This document shows, one piece after another, positions 55,073-62,577 of a stretch of DNA of 64,000 nt (the stretch's first letter is position 1; every line of letters starts with the position of its first letter). The position numbers and the translations under genes are program-made. The notes beneath the pieces are model-generated. The model searched no databases. It saw nothing but the letters and a program-made list of their open reading frames with translations, and was not told the origin of the DNA. Location of the stretch: positions 124,001-188,000 of the forward strand of contig NZ_BCNV01000004.1 of assembly GCF_001570725.1 (NCBI RefSeq). Direction: 5' to 3'. This stretch comes from Paenibacillus amylolyticus (lineage in GTDB: Bacteria; Bacillota; Bacilli; Paenibacillales; Paenibacillaceae).

Positions 55073-56698
55073 ATGATCAGTACAAGCGGCATCACGCTCC
55101 GCTACGGAAAACGTGCACTTTTTGAAGATGTAAATATCAAATTCACGCCAGGAAACTGTTACGGCCTGATCGGCGCCAACGGAGCCGGCAAATCAACATT
55201 CTTGAAAATTTTGTCCGGTGAAATTGAATCAAACTCGGGAGAGGTGCACATCACCCCGGGCGAACGTATGGCCGTTTTGAAGCAAAACCACTTTGAATAT
55301 GACGAGTATCCGGTTCTCGAAACCGTAATTATGGGCCATAGTCGTCTCTATGCCATTATGAAAGAAAAAGATACGCTGTATGCCAAAGCGGATTTCACTG
55401 AAGAAGATGGCCTGCGTGCAGGTGAGCTTGAAGGTGAATTTGCCGAGTTGAACGGCTGGGATGCTGAGCCGGATGCAGCAGCACTCCTGATCGGTCTGGG
55501 TATCGACCGTGACATGCACGATAAGAAAATGAATGAACTGAGTGGTAACGAAAAAGTTCGTGTCCTGCTTGCTCAAGCATTGTTTGGTCGTCCAAACAAC
55601 CTGTTGCTCGATGAGCCTACCAACCACTTGGATCTCGAATCCATTCAATGGCTTGAGAACTTCTTGATGGACTATGAAGGTACAGTTATTGTGGTATCCC
55701 ATGACCGTCACTTCCTGAACAAAGTATGTACGCACATTGCGGATATTGACTTTGGTAAAATCCAGCTGTACGTAGGTAACTATGACTTCTGGTACGAGTC
55801 CAGCCAATTGGCACTTGCATTGCAACGTGATGCCAACAAGAAAAAAGAAGAGAAGATTAAAGAGCTTCAAGCCTTTATTCAACGTTTCTCGGCGAATGCC
55901 TCGAAATCAAAGCAGGCGACTTCCCGGAAGAAACAACTCGACAAAATTACGCTGGATGACCTTCGTCCATCGAACCGTAAATATCCGTTTATCAACTTCA
56001 AACCTGAGCGTGAAGCCGGTAAACAATTGTTGACCGTAGATCGCATCAGCAAATCCATTGATGGTGTAAACATGCTGAATGATATCAGCTTTGTCGTGAA
56101 CAAAGGGGATAAAATCGCATTTGTTGGCCCGAACGGGAATGCTAAGTCACTGTTGTTTGATATTCTTATGGGTGAAACGGAATTGGATAGCGGCGAATAC
56201 ACTTGGGGCGTAACAACAACTCAAGCTTATTTCCCGAAAGACAACTCCAAGTATTTTGACGGTGTAGACATGACTCTCGTGGATTGGCTCCGTCAATATT
56301 CCAAAGATCAGGATGAAACGTATCTGCGTGGATTCTTGGGACGTATGCTGTTCTCTGGTGAGGAATCCTTGAAAAAGGCAAGTGTACTCTCCGGGGGCGA
56401 GAAAGTTCGCTGTATGCTGGCGAAAATGATGCAGACTGGTGCTAACGCATTGATTCTGGATGAGCCTACGAACCACTTGGATCTCGAATCCATTACAGCG
56501 CTGAACAATGGCATGATTGATTTTGATGGCACAATGCTGTTTACATCCCATGACCATCAGTTCATCCAAACGATTGCTAACCGGATTATCGAAATTACGC
56601 CGAATGGCATCATTGATCGCCAAATGAGCTATGACGAATATCTGGAAAGTGATGAAATCAAAGAACTGCGTAATAAAATGTATCCGGTAGAAGCTTAA
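55073..56698 (+). CDS. ABC-F family ATPase (YbiT/YkpA-like)
   Basis: A 541-residue soluble protein with two ABC ATPase domains and no membrane segments. Domain 1 has Walker A GANGAGKST near residue 36, signature LSGNEKVR near 158 and LLLDEPTNHLD; domain 2 has GPNGNAKSLLF, LSGGEKVRCML near 442 and LILDEPTNHLD. A basic linker with ASKSKQATSRKKQLDK joins them. ABC-F proteins bind the ribosome E-site region and act in translation or target protection. In the second Walker A the Gly before Lys is Ala, as I recall for this subfamily. ATG 55073 has AAAGG 12 bases upstream. Confidence 0.9.
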   Translation: MISTSGITLRYGKRALFEDVNIKFTPGNCYGLIGANGAGKSTFLKILSGEIESNSGEVHITPGERMAVLKQNHFEYDEYPVLETVIMGHSRLYAIMKEKDTLYAKADFTEEDGLRAGELEGEFAELNGWDAEPDAAALLIGLGIDRDMHDKKMNELSGNEKVRVLLAQALFGRPNNLLLDEPTNHLDLESIQWLENFLMDYEGTVIVVSHDRHFLNKVCTHIADIDFGKIQLYVGNYDFWYESSQLALALQRDANKKKEEKIKELQAFIQRFSANASKSKQATSRKKQLDKITLDDLRPSNRKYPFINFKPEREAGKQLLTVDRISKSIDGVNMLNDISFVVNKGDKIAFVGPNGNAKSLLFDILMGETELDSGEYTWGVTTTQAYFPKDNSKYFDGVDMTLVDWLRQYSKDQDETYLRGFLGRMLFSGEESLKKASVLSGGEKVRCMLAKMMQTGANALILDEPTNHLDLESITALNNGMIDFDGTMLFTSHDHQFIQTIANRIIEITPNGIIDRQMSYDEYLESDEIKELRNKMYPVEA

Positions 56699-56736
56699 AA
56701 TAAGTCTGATCTACAGGTACATTATGTACAGGAACA

Positions 56737-56781
56737 CAAAAGAACCGCAAGCCTCTCTGAAGAGGGCTTGCGGTTCTTTTT
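56737..56781. terminator. Bidirectional terminator between convergent genes
   Basis: AAAAGAACCGCAAGCCTCT and its near-complement ending GGTTCTTTT form a stem of more than 15 bp, flanked by A and T runs, serving the ABC-F gene (+) and the small gene (-). Confidence 0.9.
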
Positions 56782-56814
56782 GCAATCCAATGGCTTTCTC
56801 TGAGGCTCTAAGAC

Positions 56815-57003
56815 CTAAGATCCACCAGTACGGCGACGTTGGTTGTTAGGTTTCTTGTTGTTTTGACTCTTCATCGCTTTAGGTCCGCCTTCAAAGTAGG
56901 CGCTGGATTGGTTACCGGAATTTGCTTGTTCTTTCTTTTGCGCCAGCTTCTGGCGTATAGCATCCTGCAAACTGACCTTTTTCGGTTCGTTATTTTCGCT
57001 CAT
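56815..57003 (-). CDS. Small basic hydrophilic protein, unknown
   Basis: A 62-residue protein (SENNEPKKVSLQDAIRQKLAQ at the start, a Gln/Asn/Lys-rich tail ending NNQRRRTGGS). ATG at 57003 has GGGAGGG 9 bases upstream, whereas a 110-residue extension has none. Probably cytoplasmic and disordered. No family recognised; such short basic proteins are common in Bacillales. Confidence 0.65.
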   Translation of the reverse strand: MSENNEPKKVSLQDAIRQKLAQKKEQANSGNQSSAYFEGGPKAMKSQNNKKPNNQRRRTGGS

Positions 57004-57148
57004 CGTTATTTCCCTCCCGGTCTTACAGTAAGCCGTCCAGATTGGACGGGATGTACCTATTTTATACGTTTTACAAAAGCCCCACAAGGGCAACCTGATA
57101 AAATGCTCAAATCCTTTGATTTGAGCCAGGCCAACATTCTTTCTCATC

Positions 57149-57219
57149 GCCTACAGCCCTGCCGTCTGGCAACTTTGTTTCGGCTTGCCTACAGCAATGC
57201 AGCCTGGCAACACTGTTTC
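57149..57219 (+). repeat. Two-copy tandem repeat, 33-bp unit, in the gap before the CDF gene
   Basis: Positions 57149-57181 and 57187-57219 agree at 27 of 33 bases (both begin GCCTACAGC and end TGTTTC), period 38. The second copy is followed by TGTAG, which can pair with CTACA. The rest of the 290-base gap shows no gene. Confidence 0.6.
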
Positions 57220-57293
57220 TGTAGACCCACACGCTCCGCATTTGGTAACATGGAAAAACCGTAATACGAAACGTTAAAGGAGTGTCGCCCGGT

Positions 57294-58181
57294 TTGAACG
57301 CTTATGAAGAAATACGAAAAGGGGAGCGAGGGGCTTGGGTTAGCATCGTAGCCTATCTCGTCTTGTCCGCCTTTAAGCTGATCTGTGGATATTTATTTGC
57401 TTCCAGCGCATTGTTGGCGGATGGTTTTAATAACCTTACGGACATTGTGGCGTCCGTTGCTGTACTGATCGGGCTTCGGATCTCCCAGAAGCCACCTGAT
57501 TCGGATCATGCTTATGGTCATTTTAGAGCGGAAACTGTTGCTGCCTTGGTAGCTTCATTTATTATGGCTATGGTTGGTCTGCAAGTATTGGTTGAAGCCG
57601 TTCGTTCTTGGTATGAAGGCGCCTTTGTTGCTCCGAATCTGTGGGCGGCAGCGGTGGCTGTGGTCTGTGCGGTCGTGATGTTAGGCGTATATCGTTACAA
57701 TCACCGACTGGCTAAACAAATTAACAGTCAGGCACTGATGGCTGCGGCCAAAGATAATCGTTCGGATGCATGGGTCAGTATAGGCGCTGCAGTTGGGATT
57801 ATAGGTGCGCAGTTCGGACTTCCTTGGCTGGATAAAGTAGCTGCGATTGCTGTAGGATTGTTGATCTGCAAGACGGCTTGGGAGATTTTCCGTGATTCAA
57901 CTCATCGTCTTACGGATGGATTTGATCAGAAGGAACTGACGGATCTTAGATCCTCCGTGGCTCGGGTTCCCGGCGTTGAGATGATCAAGGATGTGAAGGC
58001 ACGTGTGCATGGCAGTCATGTACTTGTGGATGTGGTGATTGAAGTGGACGGAGGCCTAAGCCTGATAGAAGGCCATCAGATCTGTGACCGAGTGGAAGAG
58101 CGGTTGAAGCGATCGCATAACATCATGCATGTGCATGTACATGTGGAACCGAAGATGGATGAGGTCACGGGAAACCCTTGA
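57294..58181 (+). CDS. Cation diffusion facilitator family metal exporter
   Basis: A 295-residue CDF protein with six hydrophobic segments. Metal-site residues are in LLADGFNNLTDIVAS near 46, the DSDHAYGHFRAETVAAL loop near 74 and DNRSDAWVSIGAAVG near 155; the C-terminal cytoplasmic ferredoxin-like domain ends with HNIMHVHVHVEP. NxxxD in helix 2 and DxxxD-like residues in helix 5 suggest manganese rather than zinc, as in Bacillus MneP/MneS, but this is inference. TTG 57294 has AAAGGAG 11 bases upstream; GTG 57282 overlaps that site. Confidence 0.87.
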   Translation: MNAYEEIRKGERGAWVSIVAYLVLSAFKLICGYLFASSALLADGFNNLTDIVASVAVLIGLRISQKPPDSDHAYGHFRAETVAALVASFIMAMVGLQVLVEAVRSWYEGAFVAPNLWAAAVAVVCAVVMLGVYRYNHRLAKQINSQALMAAAKDNRSDAWVSIGAAVGIIGAQFGLPWLDKVAAIAVGLLICKTAWEIFRDSTHRLTDGFDQKELTDLRSSVARVPGVEMIKDVKARVHGSHVLVDVVIEVDGGLSLIEGHQICDRVEERLKRSHNIMHVHVHVEPKMDEVTGNP

Positions 58182-58207
58182 ACAGGGCGTGAACATGTTG
58201 GAAAATC

Positions 58208-58245
58208 AAAAGAGGACAGCCGCATAATGCGCGCTGTCCTCTTTA
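58208..58245. terminator. Bidirectional terminator between CDF and secreted-protein genes
   Basis: AAAGAGGACAGC at 58209-58220 and GCTGTCCTCTTT at 58233-58244 form a perfect 12-bp stem with a GCAT/ATGC inner hairpin. Confidence 0.9.
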
Positions 58246-58271
58246 CTTATCGTTAGAACGATTATACGATA

Positions 58272-58751
58272 TTATTGAATGGCAACGTGGATCCACGCTT
58301 TGCCTTTCCACGTGTATACTTGCACCCACTCGCCACCGTCGAATCCGTCAACGACTTCACCTGTTGTGTCGATGACTTGGGAGCTCAGTGCACCGATTGG
58401 TTTACCGTTAGGTGCATCATAGAACCAAGTGCGCTCAAGCAAGTTCAGCAACATCGTCGGTACCAGTACTTCATCGCCTGGTTTTACAACTGGTTCGTCA
58501 AACAACTTATCTGTTGTAGGAGACGGATTATTACCATTAGTACTGTAGGTAGCACCTGTTACTGTCTCAGTAGTACCTTCCACTGTTTCAACAGCAGGTT
58601 TGTTCACTTCAACAGCCGGAGTTGTTGTCGTTGTAGCTTCTGTTCCTGTTTCCGGAGTCACTGTTCCAGTAACCGCTTCCTCAGCACCAGCAGCGGCAGC
58701 CATCGAACCCATCAACGTTAATGCAGCGGCAAAACTTACGATTTTTTTCAT
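58272..58751 (-). CDS. Small secreted protein with Thr-rich linker and SH3-like end
   Basis: A 159-residue exported protein: signal peptide MKKIVSFAAALTLMGSMAAAAGAEE with an AxA site, a Thr/Glu/Val-rich linker to about residue 85, and a C-terminal domain (VLVPTMLLNLLERTWFYDAP, WVQVYTWKGKAWIHV) that looks like a bacterial SH3 fold. Such domains bind the cell wall. RBS GAGGAGGAA precedes the ATG. The 290 bases upstream hold nothing else recognisable. Confidence 0.75.
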   Translation of the reverse strand: MKKIVSFAAALTLMGSMAAAAGAEEAVTGTVTPETGTEATTTTTPAVEVNKPAVETVEGTTETVTGATYSTNGNNPSPTTDKLFDEPVVKPGDEVLVPTMLLNLLERTWFYDAPNGKPIGALSSQVIDTTGEVVDGFDGGEWVQVYTWKGKAWIHVAIQ

Positions 58752-59042
58752 TTGTAATTCCTCCTCGGTTTGTTATGTAATTTGTTGTCCTGTGTTAAAA
58801 GTAACCAAGCGAGCTACCCTATGAATCACAAATTATAACAATATTTTCTTGCATTCTCCAGTGTCAACTGGCGCATATGTGGGTATATAGCAAGCCTGTA
58901 AATATCATACTTCGGTGGGATAAAACCGGGTTGGCTATCTCAAAAAAGTCCTGTTTTTAGCGATTCAGTGGGCGAGCGGATTGGAATAAAGCGGGAGGGA
59001 GTGCAATACATAATATAGAAAAGTTGACCTATGCCTGAACGC

Positions 59043-59080
59043 ACAAAAGCCAATCGGCTTGGTAGCACGATCGGCTTTTG
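59043..59080 (-). terminator. Intrinsic terminator after the DUF1328 gene
   Basis: On the minus strand CAAAAGCCGATCG and CCGATTGGCTTTTG pair with one wobble, followed by TGTGC; the T run is within the stem end. Confidence 0.65.
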
Positions 59081-59123
59081 TATGTATTCCTTATTCAGCA
59101 TTCAGTCATAACAGAGACTGAGG

Positions 59124-59288
59124 TTATCGCATTCGGCTGCGTCCCGTAATAAGGGAGATTACGAACAGTACTACAAAGATGAAGAAGAGTACTTTAGCGA
59201 TTGAAGCAGCTGCTTCAACAATACCGAAGAATCCGAAAATACCTGCTACCAGTGCAATAATTAGAAATAATACAGACCATTTCAACAT
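59124..59288 (-). CDS. DUF1328 family small membrane protein (YtjA-like)
   Basis: A 54-residue protein that ordinary length cut-offs miss: two hydrophobic helices (MLKWSVLFLIIALVAGIFGF and SIAKVLFFIFVVLFVISLIT) with FGIVEAAA between them and a basic RSRMR tail, the standard DUF1328 pattern. RBS AAAGGATG precedes the ATG. A SigB-like promoter lies 70 bases upstream on the same strand. The family is found in stress-induced membrane proteins; function unknown. Confidence 0.85.
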   Translation of the reverse strand: MLKWSVLFLIIALVAGIFGFFGIVEAAASIAKVLFFIFVVLFVISLITGRSRMR

Positions 59289-59360
59289 GAGGTTTCATCC
59301 TTTCGTTTACTTTATTGTGGAGTGAGTTGTGTTCACCTCACCGCCTTGTGTAGTCTAACT

Positions 59361-59386
59361 TTAACCGGGGGTTATCCGGTTGAAAC
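59361..59386 (-). promoter_or_regulatory. SigB-like promoter for the DUF1328 gene
   Basis: Minus-strand GTTTCA (complement of 59381-59386), 14-base spacer, GGTTAA (complement of 59361-59366). It matches the SigB consensus GTTTAA/GGGTAT at 5/6 and 4/6 and has the same spacing as two others nearby. Confidence 0.45.
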
Positions 59387-59435
59387 ATTGGTTTTTTTTC
59401 CAAACGCGGGCATAGTTGAAGTAAACTGTTATTTT

Positions 59436-59461
59436 GTTTCGTCCGGGAAATCGCCGGGTAA
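59436..59461 (+). promoter_or_regulatory. SigB-like promoter for the DUF948 gene
   Basis: GTTTCG at 59436-59441, 14-base spacer, GGGTAA at 59456-59461, 48 bases before the DUF948 start codon. Confidence 0.5.
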
Positions 59462-59508
59462 CTATAGCAATAACAAACTGATGCACATATGGAAAGAGAG
59501 GTTCTTCT

Positions 59509-60018
59509 ATGATCTATCAAATTAGCGTGGCCCTGATTGCAGTGGCATTTGCAGTACTGGTTTTCTTTTTAATTCGTACTTTGAAATCCGCCCAAGGTTC
59601 TTTGGACAATGTCTCACAGACATTGCAGGAGGTACAGAAGACCATTGATGAACTTAGTTATGAAGTGAAGCAGACGGTAAGACACGCCAATGATATTACG
59701 GTGGATGTACAGCACAAAATGAAAAAAATCGATCCTGTTATGGAATCTGTTGAGAATCTGGGAGAAGTGTTGAATGAAGTGACGGCAGCAGCCAAACAAG
59801 TCTCCACGACGCTGATGGCGAAATTTCAGACCAAACGTAACAACACTGAACAGACCAAGCATGCTGAAGAGGTTCATGTAACTGCACCGCCTGCTACATC
59901 AACGGATCGTACTCTGCAATCCTATGAAGCTACATATAATGGTGATGCTAAGGACGGGAAAAACTGGATGAAGTATATTGATGTTGCAGCGAATGTATGG
60001 CAACGGATGCGTAAATAA
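59509..60018 (+). CDS. DUF948 family protein (YtxG-like general stress protein)
   Basis: A 169-residue protein with one N-terminal membrane helix (ISVALIAVAFAVLVFFLI), then a long coiled-coil region with heptads (LDNVSQTLQEVQKTIDELSY) and a polar tail. This is the DUF948 layout of Bacillus YtxG, a general stress protein. RBS GAAAGAGAGG precedes the ATG. A SigB-like promoter lies just upstream, and two stress-type genes follow. Confidence 0.85.
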   Translation: MIYQISVALIAVAFAVLVFFLIRTLKSAQGSLDNVSQTLQEVQKTIDELSYEVKQTVRHANDITVDVQHKMKKIDPVMESVENLGEVLNEVTAAAKQVSTTLMAKFQTKRNNTEQTKHAEEVHVTAPPATSTDRTLQSYEATYNGDAKDGKNWMKYIDVAANVWQRMRK

Positions 60019-60086
60019 CATGATCGCTTTGTAATCCAAAAAGAAACCTTCAGAGCGGTGATGAACCTGATGAAAGGGTGAGAATC

Positions 60087-60620
60087 ATGATGAAACTACT
60101 GCTTGTGATGTTTAGCGTAATTTCTCCCTTTTCCGTTCAACCGGCAGCGGTACCCGCTGCTCACGATATGCAATGGACGGCAATGGAAGAGAAGGCGTCA
60201 GAGGTGACTCTGGCTGTTGATCGATCCGAGACTTTCCAGCATTTTCGGACTCTGAATGGCGTTTCTCTGGATGACACCATGAACGATGTGTTGGCCAAGA
60301 AGGGCCAGCCGGTGCATAAGCAGGAAGATCCTTATCTGGGGTGCCCTGAATATCACTTTCACGATGTGAAGGTTGGCTTGTGTGAAGATACGGATGTTAT
60401 TCATTATGTGCATATCGATGCATCTGAGGATCACATCAAGTTAAATGGGCAGAGAATCGAGATGAATATTGAAGCGATCCATCAAGCTTTAGGCAAACCC
60501 TATTATGTGGCTGAGGACGGAGAAGTATTTCTCCGTGGAGACCAGGCCCTAAAGGTATATATGAAGTCAGGCTCTAGCCAGATCGACGGCATTGATCTTT
60601 TTGATGACACGGTTTCCTAG
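60087..60620 (+). CDS. Secreted protein of unknown function
   Basis: A 177-residue protein with signal peptide MMKLLLVMFSVISPFSVQPA. The mature part has two similar-looking halves, each with a short motif about pairing or threshold: GVSLDDTMNDVLAKKGQPVH near 70 and IEMNIEAIHQALGKPYYVAE near 135, with CPEYHFHDVKVGLCED between (two Cys). The halves suggest a duplicated fold like that of small stress-type lipoproteins. No family recognised. ATG 60087 has AAAGGG 8 bases upstream. Confidence 0.65.
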   Translation: MMKLLLVMFSVISPFSVQPAAVPAAHDMQWTAMEEKASEVTLAVDRSETFQHFRTLNGVSLDDTMNDVLAKKGQPVHKQEDPYLGCPEYHFHDVKVGLCEDTDVIHYVHIDASEDHIKLNGQRIEMNIEAIHQALGKPYYVAEDGEVFLRGDQALKVYMKSGSSQIDGIDLFDDTVS

Positions 60621-60639
60621 GATTGGTTATTACCGAATC

Positions 60640-60665
60640 GTTTCAATCACAGATAGTATGGTTAT
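60640..60665 (+). promoter_or_regulatory. SigB-like promoter for the GSP17M-like gene
   Basis: GTTTCA at 60640-60645, 14-base spacer, GGTTAT at 60660-60665; five of six matches in each box to the SigB consensus, 49 bases before the start codon. Confidence 0.55.
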
Positions 60666-60714
60666 ATACTAAGTAGCTCGATAAAGAAGATTAAATCAGA
60701 GGAGAGTGGAAACG

Positions 60715-61059
60715 ATGAATTCAACCAATGCGCAAGCTTATGCAAAAGTGGTAGAAAACGGAGTCCAGGCGGTAGAAGCGGTGAAAGAATTGCAGATTAC
60801 CGGTTACCTTGCTGATCATATCTTTGTTCTCGCCCATGAGAAGGATCGTACAGATCGAATTGCCGATACAGCAGATGCCAAAGAAATTGGCATTAAGGAA
60901 GAAGGCGTATTTGATTCCTTGGCGAATCTGTTCCGCTCACGTGGTGATGAACTCCGGGCCAAAATTGTATCGATGGGCTTTACCGAAGCCGAGGCCGACT
61001 TCTACGAGAGTGAACTTGACAAGGGTAAAGTGCTTGTTATTGCTAAAAAGAAAGATTAA
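60715..61059 (+). CDS. General stress protein 17M-like (YflT domain)
   Basis: A 114-residue cytoplasmic protein of the GSP17M/YflT pattern: VVENGVQAVEAVKELQITGY, IFVLAHEKDRTDRIAD, then a helix with FDSLANLFRSRGDELRAKI and the end GKVLVIAKK. In Bacillus such proteins belong to the SigB general stress regulon. ATG 60715 has AGAGGAGAG 8 bases upstream. The SigB-like promoter 50 bases before it and the PP2C-type phosphatase gene after it support a stress role. Confidence 0.85.
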   Translation: MNSTNAQAYAKVVENGVQAVEAVKELQITGYLADHIFVLAHEKDRTDRIADTADAKEIGIKEEGVFDSLANLFRSRGDELRAKIVSMGFTEAEADFYESELDKGKVLVIAKKKD

Positions 61060-61132
61060 CCGATATATGTCGCAAGTTGAAGCTTGCTGAACATGGACGA
61101 GCTTCTGAATCACTTCTGTAAAATGCTTAATC

Positions 61133-61183
61133 AAAAACATAGATAAGGAATGGGGCTTTCCCCATTCCTTATCTATGTTTTTG
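61133..61183 (+). terminator. Perfect 23-bp stem terminator after the GSP17M-like gene
   Basis: Bases 61133-61155 are exactly complementary to 61160-61182, with loop CTTT; the stem begins AAAAACATAG and ends CTATGTTTTT, so the T run lies within the hairpin and it can work on both strands. Confidence 0.9.
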
Positions 61184-61199
61184 CAAGTTTGGAAGCGGG

Positions 61200-61264
61200 A
61201 TCAGGACGCTGCAAAAACAGGGTGGTCGCGGGGAAAATCCCCTACGATGGTGCCATTTACTGAT
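61200..61264 (+). other. Nested stem-loop region in the leader of the receiver-phosphatase gene
   Basis: ATCAG at 61200-61204 pairs with CTGAT at 61260-61264; inside, GGT/GCC, TCG/CGA and GGGG-AAAAT-CCCC (61230-61242) nest. A run of six T follows at 61271. It could be a structured leader or attenuator; no known riboswitch class fits. The remaining bases up to 61407 show no gene. Confidence 0.3.
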
Positions 61265-61407
61265 AGAAGTTTTTTGATTTTAAGATTATAGTTATACTAG
61301 GAATTATTATGTCTACCGCCGTTTTGTATGCAAAATTTGTATAATCAACGTTCGTTTTAATCTAATAAGAATCGACAAACCCGGACGCCACAGATAAGGA
61401 GATATCA

Positions 61408-62577
61408 ATGAGAATACTTATTGTTGACGACAATCCGACGAATGTCATTATCATTCGAGAAATTCTGAAAAAAGAAAACTATCGTGACATTGTAACGGCA
61501 AGTTCCGCTATGGAAATGTTTGAAGTTTTGGGAATTGGGGAGGAAAGCAACGAACCACGTCCAAGACCGTCGGATATTGACCTGATTTTGCTAGATATGA
61601 TGATGCCTGAAATGGATGGTATCGAAGCCTGCAGTATTGTGCAGAAATTTGAAAATCTGAAGGATATACCGATTATTATGGTGACTGCCATCGGTGACTC
61701 CAAGAAACTTGCCGAAGCATTGGATGCGGGTGCATCTGACTATGTAACCAAACCGATTAACAAAGTCGAACTGATGGCGAGAATTCGACTCGCGCTTCGT
61801 TTGAAACAGGAGAAGGATTGGCATAAAGAGCGTGATCAACGCATTCAGGATGAGCTGAAGCTAGCAGCAATGGTCCAAAATGCCGTATTAAGTCCGGCAA
61901 TCCGTGATCCACTGTTTCAAGTGCATGCCATCTATAAACCATCCTTTGAGCTTGCGGGTGACCTCTACTCATGGTATCCACTTGGGGAAGGCCGTTATGG
62001 AGTACTCTTGCTCGACATGATGGGACATGGAATATCTTCATCCCTGTTTACCATGTTTATTGCTTCTGTGTTGAAAGATACGGTTACGACCTATGTCGAT
62101 CCAGAGAAGGTCATTCAGGAGTTGAACCGTCGCTTCAACCAGCTCCATCTGGAAAAACAATTGGTACAGTACTATTTCACGGCAATCTATTTGGTCGTTG
62201 ATACACGAATGAAGCGTATTGATTATGTTAACGCAGGGCATCCACCTGCTTTATTTTTCCGAAACGACGGCAGTGTGACTACATTTGACAGCGTCTGTTG
62301 TCCGGTTGGGTTATTTGACAAAATGGACATTGAACCACAAACGATTCATTACGAGGGTGATGGGCATATTGCACTCTATACGGATGGATTGTTGGAAGCT
62401 GTTCAGGGCGGGCAGGAGGAGCAACACGAATTCCTGGTCGAAAAACTGACAGGATCACATCAATGGAATGAAGCTGCCATGCAGGCACTATTTTTCGACG
62501 ATGAAATTCCCCAGGAACGGGATGATGATAAATGTCTGGTCTGGATTACTTTGGATAAAGGGGCGGGGGCTGAATGA
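61408..62577 (+). CDS. Response regulator with PP2C/SpoIIE-type phosphatase output domain
   Basis: A 389-residue protein. The receiver domain has DDN at residues 7-9, phospho-accepting Asp63 in ILLDMMMPEMDG, Thr in MVTAIG and Lys in YVTKPINKVEL near 114; a helical linker follows, then a PP2C-like domain with FELAGDLYSWYPLGEGRYGV and LDMMGHGISSSLF near 190-222, VNAGHPPALFF and YTDGLLEAVQGG. Enzymes of this type (RsbU/RsbP-like) dephosphorylate anti-anti-sigma factors. It follows stress-type genes and overlaps the next gene by ATGA. Confidence 0.9.
   Translation: MRILIVDDNPTNVIIIREILKKENYRDIVTASSAMEMFEVLGIGEESNEPRPRPSDIDLILLDMMMPEMDGIEACSIVQKFENLKDIPIIMVTAIGDSKKLAEALDAGASDYVTKPINKVELMARIRLALRLKQEKDWHKERDQRIQDELKLAAMVQNAVLSPAIRDPLFQVHAIYKPSFELAGDLYSWYPLGEGRYGVLLLDMMGHGISSSLFTMFIASVLKDTVTTYVDPEKVIQELNRRFNQLHLEKQLVQYYFTAIYLVVDTRMKRIDYVNAGHPPALFFRNDGSVTTFDSVCCPVGLFDKMDIEPQTIHYEGDGHIALYTDGLLEAVQGGQEEQHEFLVEKLTGSHQWNEAAMQALFFDDEIPQERDDDKCLVWITLDKGAGAE

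Noticed and set aside
55229..55882. 217-codon frame antisense to the ABC-F gene
   Set aside because: Codon-bias shadow of the ABC-F gene; no start signal and a Cys/Phe-rich translation.
61200..61264. Known riboswitch (c-di-GMP, c-di-AMP, ykkC) before the phosphatase gene
   Set aside because: None of the conserved core motifs of these classes could be found in order; only nested short pairs remain.
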